Below are positions 60,787-64,000 of a stretch of DNA of 64,000 bases, in pieces. The stretch lies in contig CAILBC010000022.1 of the NCBI GenBank assembly GCA_903832325.1, positions 248,001 through 312,000 of the forward strand. Direction: 5' to 3'. This stretch comes from an uncultured Sphingomonadales bacterium (GTDB lineage Bacteria > Pseudomonadota > Alphaproteobacteria > Sphingomonadales > Sphingomonadaceae). Numbering within the stretch: the stretch's first letter is position 1; the number at the start of each line of letters is the position of its first letter. The translations under genes and the position numbers were made by a program. The notes under the pieces were generated by a model, which worked only from the letters and a program-made list of their open reading frames with translations, was not told the origin of the DNA and did not search any database.

Positions 60787-61688
60787 CGGCCCTGCCTCAG
60801 GTCCGCGTCGAAATCGGCGGCGGGATCGCGCTCGATGTGGTCGACCTGGGCCCGCGTGATGCGCCGGCGCTGATTTTTCTGCACGGCGGTCCCGAATCGC
60901 ACCGCACCTGGCGGCACCAGATCGCGCATCTGGCCGGCCGGTTCCGCTGCATCGCGCCCGATCAGCGCGGCTATCGCGGATCGTCAAAGCCGGTGGGGGT
61001 GGAACACTATGCCCCGGGCCAGATGATCGGCGATGTGTTCCGGCTGGCCGATGCGCTGGGGATCGACCGGTTCACGGTGATCGGCCATGACTGGGGCGGT
61101 GCAGTGGCCTGGGGCGTGGCGATGCTGGGGCAGGCAACGGGCCGGGTCATGCGGGCGATCATCGCCAATGCGCCGCACCCTGCGATTTTCCCGAAACTGC
61201 TGTGGACCAGCCCGTCGCAACGCGCCGCCAGCCAGTATTTCCGCGCCTTTCGCGATCCGGCCAACGATGCCGGCCTTGCCGCGCAGGGCCTGGCACCGTT
61301 GTTGGCACGGGTGCTGCCTGGCCCTGCATCAACAAAAATGGAGCCTGCAGAGCGCGCCGCGCTGGAGGCCGACTGGGCCGATCCCGCCGCCGCGCTGGCA
61401 ATGATCAGCTGGTACCGCGCCAGCCCGGTCTTTGTGCCGCCGCTGGATGCGGCTTATGCCTTGCCCGCCGATTTCCGCCCGCTGCCGGTGCCGCGCCTGA
61501 CCATCCCGACACTGGTCATCTGGGGCATGGACGATCACGCGCTCGGCCCGGAAAACCTGGATGGCATGGATGATCTGATAGCCGATCTGACCGTGGTGCC
61601 GGTTCCCGGTTGTGGCCATTTCGTGCCGTGGGAAGCGCCCGGGCCGGTCAACGCCGCGATCGACGCCTTTCTGGCGCGGGACCGCTGA
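60783..61688 (+). CDS. epoxide-hydrolase-like alpha/beta hydrolase
   Basis: The 301-residue product has the alpha/beta hydrolase core: FLHGGPESHRTW (HGxP oxyanion hole), APDQRGYRGSSKP, the nucleophile elbow VIGHDWGGAVAW with Asp (not Ser) as nucleophile, and WGMDDHALG and PGCGHFVPWEAP for the acid and His. An Asp nucleophile with HDWGG is typical of epoxide hydrolases and haloalkane dehalogenases. The HGGP start and cap region (about 130-220) do not decide between them. It is cotranscribed with the SDR. Confidence 0.88.
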   Translation: MTALPQVRVEIGGGIALDVVDLGPRDAPALIFLHGGPESHRTWRHQIAHLAGRFRCIAPDQRGYRGSSKPVGVEHYAPGQMIGDVFRLADALGIDRFTVIGHDWGGAVAWGVAMLGQATGRVMRAIIANAPHPAIFPKLLWTSPSQRAASQYFRAFRDPANDAGLAAQGLAPLLARVLPGPASTKMEPAERAALEADWADPAAALAMISWYRASPVFVPPLDAAYALPADFRPLPVPRLTIPTLVIWGMDDHALGPENLDGMDDLIADLTVVPVPGCGHFVPWEAPGPVNAAIDAFLARDR

Positions 61689-61692
61689 GCAG

Positions 61693-62898
61693 ATGGCGCG
61701 CGGGTTGCTGCGCAAACCGGGTGCGCATGCGGCGGTCAGCAATCTGGAGCTGTTTTTCGACCTGGTATATGCCTTTGCTATCACCCAGATTTCGCAATTC
61801 GTGCGCAGCCACCTGGGCCTGAACGGGCTGGCCGAGGCGGCGATCCTGTTTTTCGCCATGTGGTGGGCCTGGATCTATACGTCGTGGGCCACCAACTGGG
61901 CCAATCCCGATGCCGTACCGGTGCGCCTGATGCTGATCGGCGCGATGCTGGCCAGCCTGATCATGGCGGCAGTGCTGCCCCATGCGTTTGACGGCACGCG
62001 GGACGCGCTGGTCTTTGCCGGGGCATATTGCACGCTGCAGATTGGCCGCACGCTGTTTGTGGTCTGGGCCATGGCAAAGGACAATCCGTCGGGAAGCCGC
62101 AATCTGCTGCGGATTGCCTGCTGGTTTGCCGGATCGGCCCCGCTGTGGCTGGGCGGCGCGCTGGTATCCGCGCGCGGGGCGCAATTTGCGTTGTGGAGTC
62201 TGGCGCTGGCCATCGAATATGCCGGACCCTTCGCATTTTTCCAAGTGCCCGGGCTGGGCCGGTCAAGCGCATCGGACTGGGAGATTTCGGGCAGCCACAT
62301 GGCCGAACGCGCCGCGCTGTTCGTGCTGATCGCACTGGGCGAAGGAATTGTGGTAACCGGCACCGCCTTTGCCGATCGCGCGCCCGATATGCCCCGTGAT
62401 CTGGCGTTGATCGCCTGCTTTGCCGGGTCGGTGCTGATGTGGTGGATCTATTTCGACACCGGCGCCGAACGCGGCGCGCATCATATCACCCACAGCCAGG
62501 ATGTCGGCCGCATCGCGCGCAATGCCTATACTTATGCTCACTTGCCGATCGTCGCCAGCGTCGTCGCCTCGGCAGTGGCCGATGCGCTGTTGATGGCGGC
62601 CCCGGCGGCCGTCGCCAGCCCCGCGCTGATCGCGGCAACGGGCGGCGCGGTGGGGGGATTTCTGGGGGGCCTTGCCCTGTTCAAACGGTTTTTCAGCCTG
62701 CGCGGGCTGCTGCCGCTCAGCCACGTTGCCGGGCTTGTGCTGCTCGCCGGGCTGCTTGGCGCGTGCCGCTTCATGACCTTTTCGGCGATCGCGTTCACCG
62801 CGTGGTGCTGCGCGGTGCTGCTGGTCGTGGCGATCTGGGAATGGGGATCATTCCACGGCGGCTGGCGCGAACGCTATGCGCGGTGGAGAGCCGCTTAA
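61693..62898 (+). CDS. low temperature requirement A (LtrA)-family membrane protein
   Basis: The 401-residue product has about ten or more membrane helices. The LtrA start is present (NLELFFDLVYAFAITQISQF at residues about 17-36), and ERAALFVLIALGEGIV is a family motif with charged residues in a helix. LtrA was named in Listeria, but its biochemical role is unclear. The TAA stop overlaps the TAA of the convergent DUF2332 gene within one palindromic TTAA. Confidence 0.88.
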   Translation: MARGLLRKPGAHAAVSNLELFFDLVYAFAITQISQFVRSHLGLNGLAEAAILFFAMWWAWIYTSWATNWANPDAVPVRLMLIGAMLASLIMAAVLPHAFDGTRDALVFAGAYCTLQIGRTLFVVWAMAKDNPSGSRNLLRIACWFAGSAPLWLGGALVSARGAQFALWSLALAIEYAGPFAFFQVPGLGRSSASDWEISGSHMAERAALFVLIALGEGIVVTGTAFADRAPDMPRDLALIACFAGSVLMWWIYFDTGAERGAHHITHSQDVGRIARNAYTYAHLPIVASVVASAVADALLMAAPAAVASPALIAATGGAVGGFLGGLALFKRFFSLRGLLPLSHVAGLVLLAGLLGACRFMTFSAIAFTAWCCAVLLVVAIWEWGSFHGGWRERYARWRAA

Positions 62899-63977
62899 CC
62901 CGGCCCGAACCATTCCACCCAGGCGCCGTGCGCATGCGCGGTGCCCAGCACCACCGGCTCCGCCCCGCCGGGCCAGTATCGCACAGTCAATTCATGGCGA
63001 AACGTGGTGCGGTTGGTTTCCAGCCGCACCCAGGCCAGCCGGCGCGCGGCATCGGCGCGTGCGCCGGCCGCCTCGATCCCGGCGGTGATCGCGGCGCGGG
63101 TCGCTTCGGGCAGATATTGCCACACGATCGAATGGAATATCACGCGCGTGGTGTCGGCCTCTTGCGGCGAGGCCAGCCGCGCGCCGGCCCATTCGCCGGC
63201 ATCGGCGCGGTCGAGCCGGGGCGGCTGCCGGTGCGCCAGCGCGATGGCCGCGTCCAGCCGCGCCATGCGTTCCGGGCTGTCCGCCCAGACATAGGCCTTC
63301 AGCCGCTGCGCCTGATCGGGATCGGTAAGATCGACCGGCGCGCGATCACACCCCCGAATCGCCGTGATTACCGGGGCGGTCGCGGGCGGCGGCGGCCCCT
63401 GCCATTGCGGCGTGATCCGCAGCGGCGAATCCGCAGCCCCTGCCGTCGTGCCGCCCAGATCAAAGCGGAACCGGTCGAGCATGGTGTTCACCCCCGCGCT
63501 CGCCCCCAGCTCGTTGAGTTCGAACCGCGGGCCAATCCGCCCGGCCAGCCACAGCAGCGCGCCCATGATCGCCGCCGAACGGCCCGCCTCGTTGGTCTGC
63601 GGCGGCCCGTCCAGCCAGGGCAGCAGCGCCGCATCGTGATCGGCAACAACCGCGCAGACCCGCGCATTCACGCTGGCCTGGTCGGTCAGTGCGCCGGCAT
63701 AGACCGGGGCCAGCCGATCATCGCGCCCGGCAAGGTGCAGGTGGTGCAGCCCGCCGGTCAGCCGCAGCGGCATGGCATCCTCCATCGCCGTTGCCGGCCA
63801 GGCGGCAAGGCGTTCCCCGATTCGGGTTGGCCCGGCCATCAGCGCGTGCTGCGCGCGCACCAGCCGCGCGGTGATCGGGGCATGGTTGCGGTCGGCATAA
63901 TCGGCCTGCCAGTCAATCGCCGCAATCACCGCCGGATCGGGTGCGACAGGGATGCCTGACGGGGTGATCGGTGCCAC
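62895..63977 (-). CDS. DUF2332 domain-containing protein
   Basis: The 360-residue product resembles DUF2332 proteins: QADYADRNHAPITARLVRAQ near the N-terminus, QTNEAGRSAAIMGALLWLA, FELNELGASAGVNTMLDRF and SIVWQYLPEATRAAI. The conserved ELGASAG and the overall pattern recall a methyltransferase-like fold, but no function is known to me. The start is GTG with GGAAAGG about 10 bases upstream; a start beyond the window edge cannot be excluded. Confidence 0.85.
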   Translation of the reverse strand: MAPITPSGIPVAPDPAVIAAIDWQADYADRNHAPITARLVRAQHALMAGPTRIGERLAAWPATAMEDAMPLRLTGGLHHLHLAGRDDRLAPVYAGALTDQASVNARVCAVVADHDAALLPWLDGPPQTNEAGRSAAIMGALLWLAGRIGPRFELNELGASAGVNTMLDRFRFDLGGTTAGAADSPLRITPQWQGPPPPATAPVITAIRGCDRAPVDLTDPDQAQRLKAYVWADSPERMARLDAAIALAHRQPPRLDRADAGEWAGARLASPQEADTTRVIFHSIVWQYLPEATRAAITAGIEAAGARADAARRLAWVRLETNRTTFRHELTVRYWPGGAEPVVLGTAHAHGAWVEWFGPG

Positions 63978-64000
63978 TCGGGTTGCCCTTTCCGGCCCTT

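Overview
The window is a GC-rich bacterial chromosome segment that reads as an alphaproteobacterium of the Sphingomonadales (Novosphingobium/Sphingomonas type). The support is a DUF4167 protein behind hisS-prfA-prmC, a CtrA-type response regulator, a HIG1-domain protein, Tad-type pilus proteins, several TetR-controlled efflux systems and alphaproteobacterial palindromic repeats. I cannot name the species. I see no rRNA, tRNA, CRISPR array, transposase or prophage. About 53 protein genes are called, two of them very short.

Layout: 1-8054 is housekeeping: a partial M61 peptidase, hisS-prfA-prmC, DUF4167, lnt and metK. 8146-10790 is an acyl-CoA dehydrogenase with a phosphotransferase/DUF6285 fusion. 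11059-15840 holds a class A beta-lactamase-fold protein, a small lipoprotein and polA. 16156-18991 is a minus-strand set: 3-hydroxyacyl-CoA dehydrogenase, cobalamin adenosyltransferase, HIG1 protein, gluQ and a 27-residue membrane peptide. 19204-22645 has guaA, an aminotransferase and a cupin. 22663-24685 is a regulatory cluster: a divergent CtrA paralogue, a possible nuclease-fold protein and a J-domain protein with an exact CtrA box at its start. 24693-25380 has no convincing gene. 25381-28665 encodes TadE/TadG-type proteins. 28690-35826 is a complete CecR/YbhGFSR-like ABC exporter operon with its own outer-membrane factor. 35970-37665 is a TetR/enoyl-reductase-like pair. 37673-44088 is a TetR-controlled RND tripartite pump. 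44265-49606 has an orphan ParA, a DODA-type dioxygenase and a GH18-NodB-GT2 three-domain polysaccharide enzyme. 49659-57116 is a two-component system, an ECF sigma/anti-sigma pair and a divergent autotransporter. 57171-63977 holds assorted metabolic genes: an aminotransferase, a membrane protein, a J-domain protein, bolA, an SDR, an epoxide-hydrolase-like enzyme, LtrA and DUF2332.

The most unusual content lies in small repeated structures rather than in whole genes. (1) Palindromic elements of about 90-120 bp sit exactly at the 3' ends of genes. Two are hairpin pairs joined by the same linker, and the element edge often supplies the stop codon. (2) A related palindromic element lies in frame inside the TadG-like gene, resembling the coding palindromes of Rickettsia. 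(3) Perfect or near-perfect tandem duplications of 12-22 bp recur. Those inside genes are multiples of 3 bp (15, 18, 15, 15, 12), those outside are not (14, 22, 16, 17, 17), and many sit at gene starts, including six copies of an 18-bp unit at the N-terminus of GuaA.
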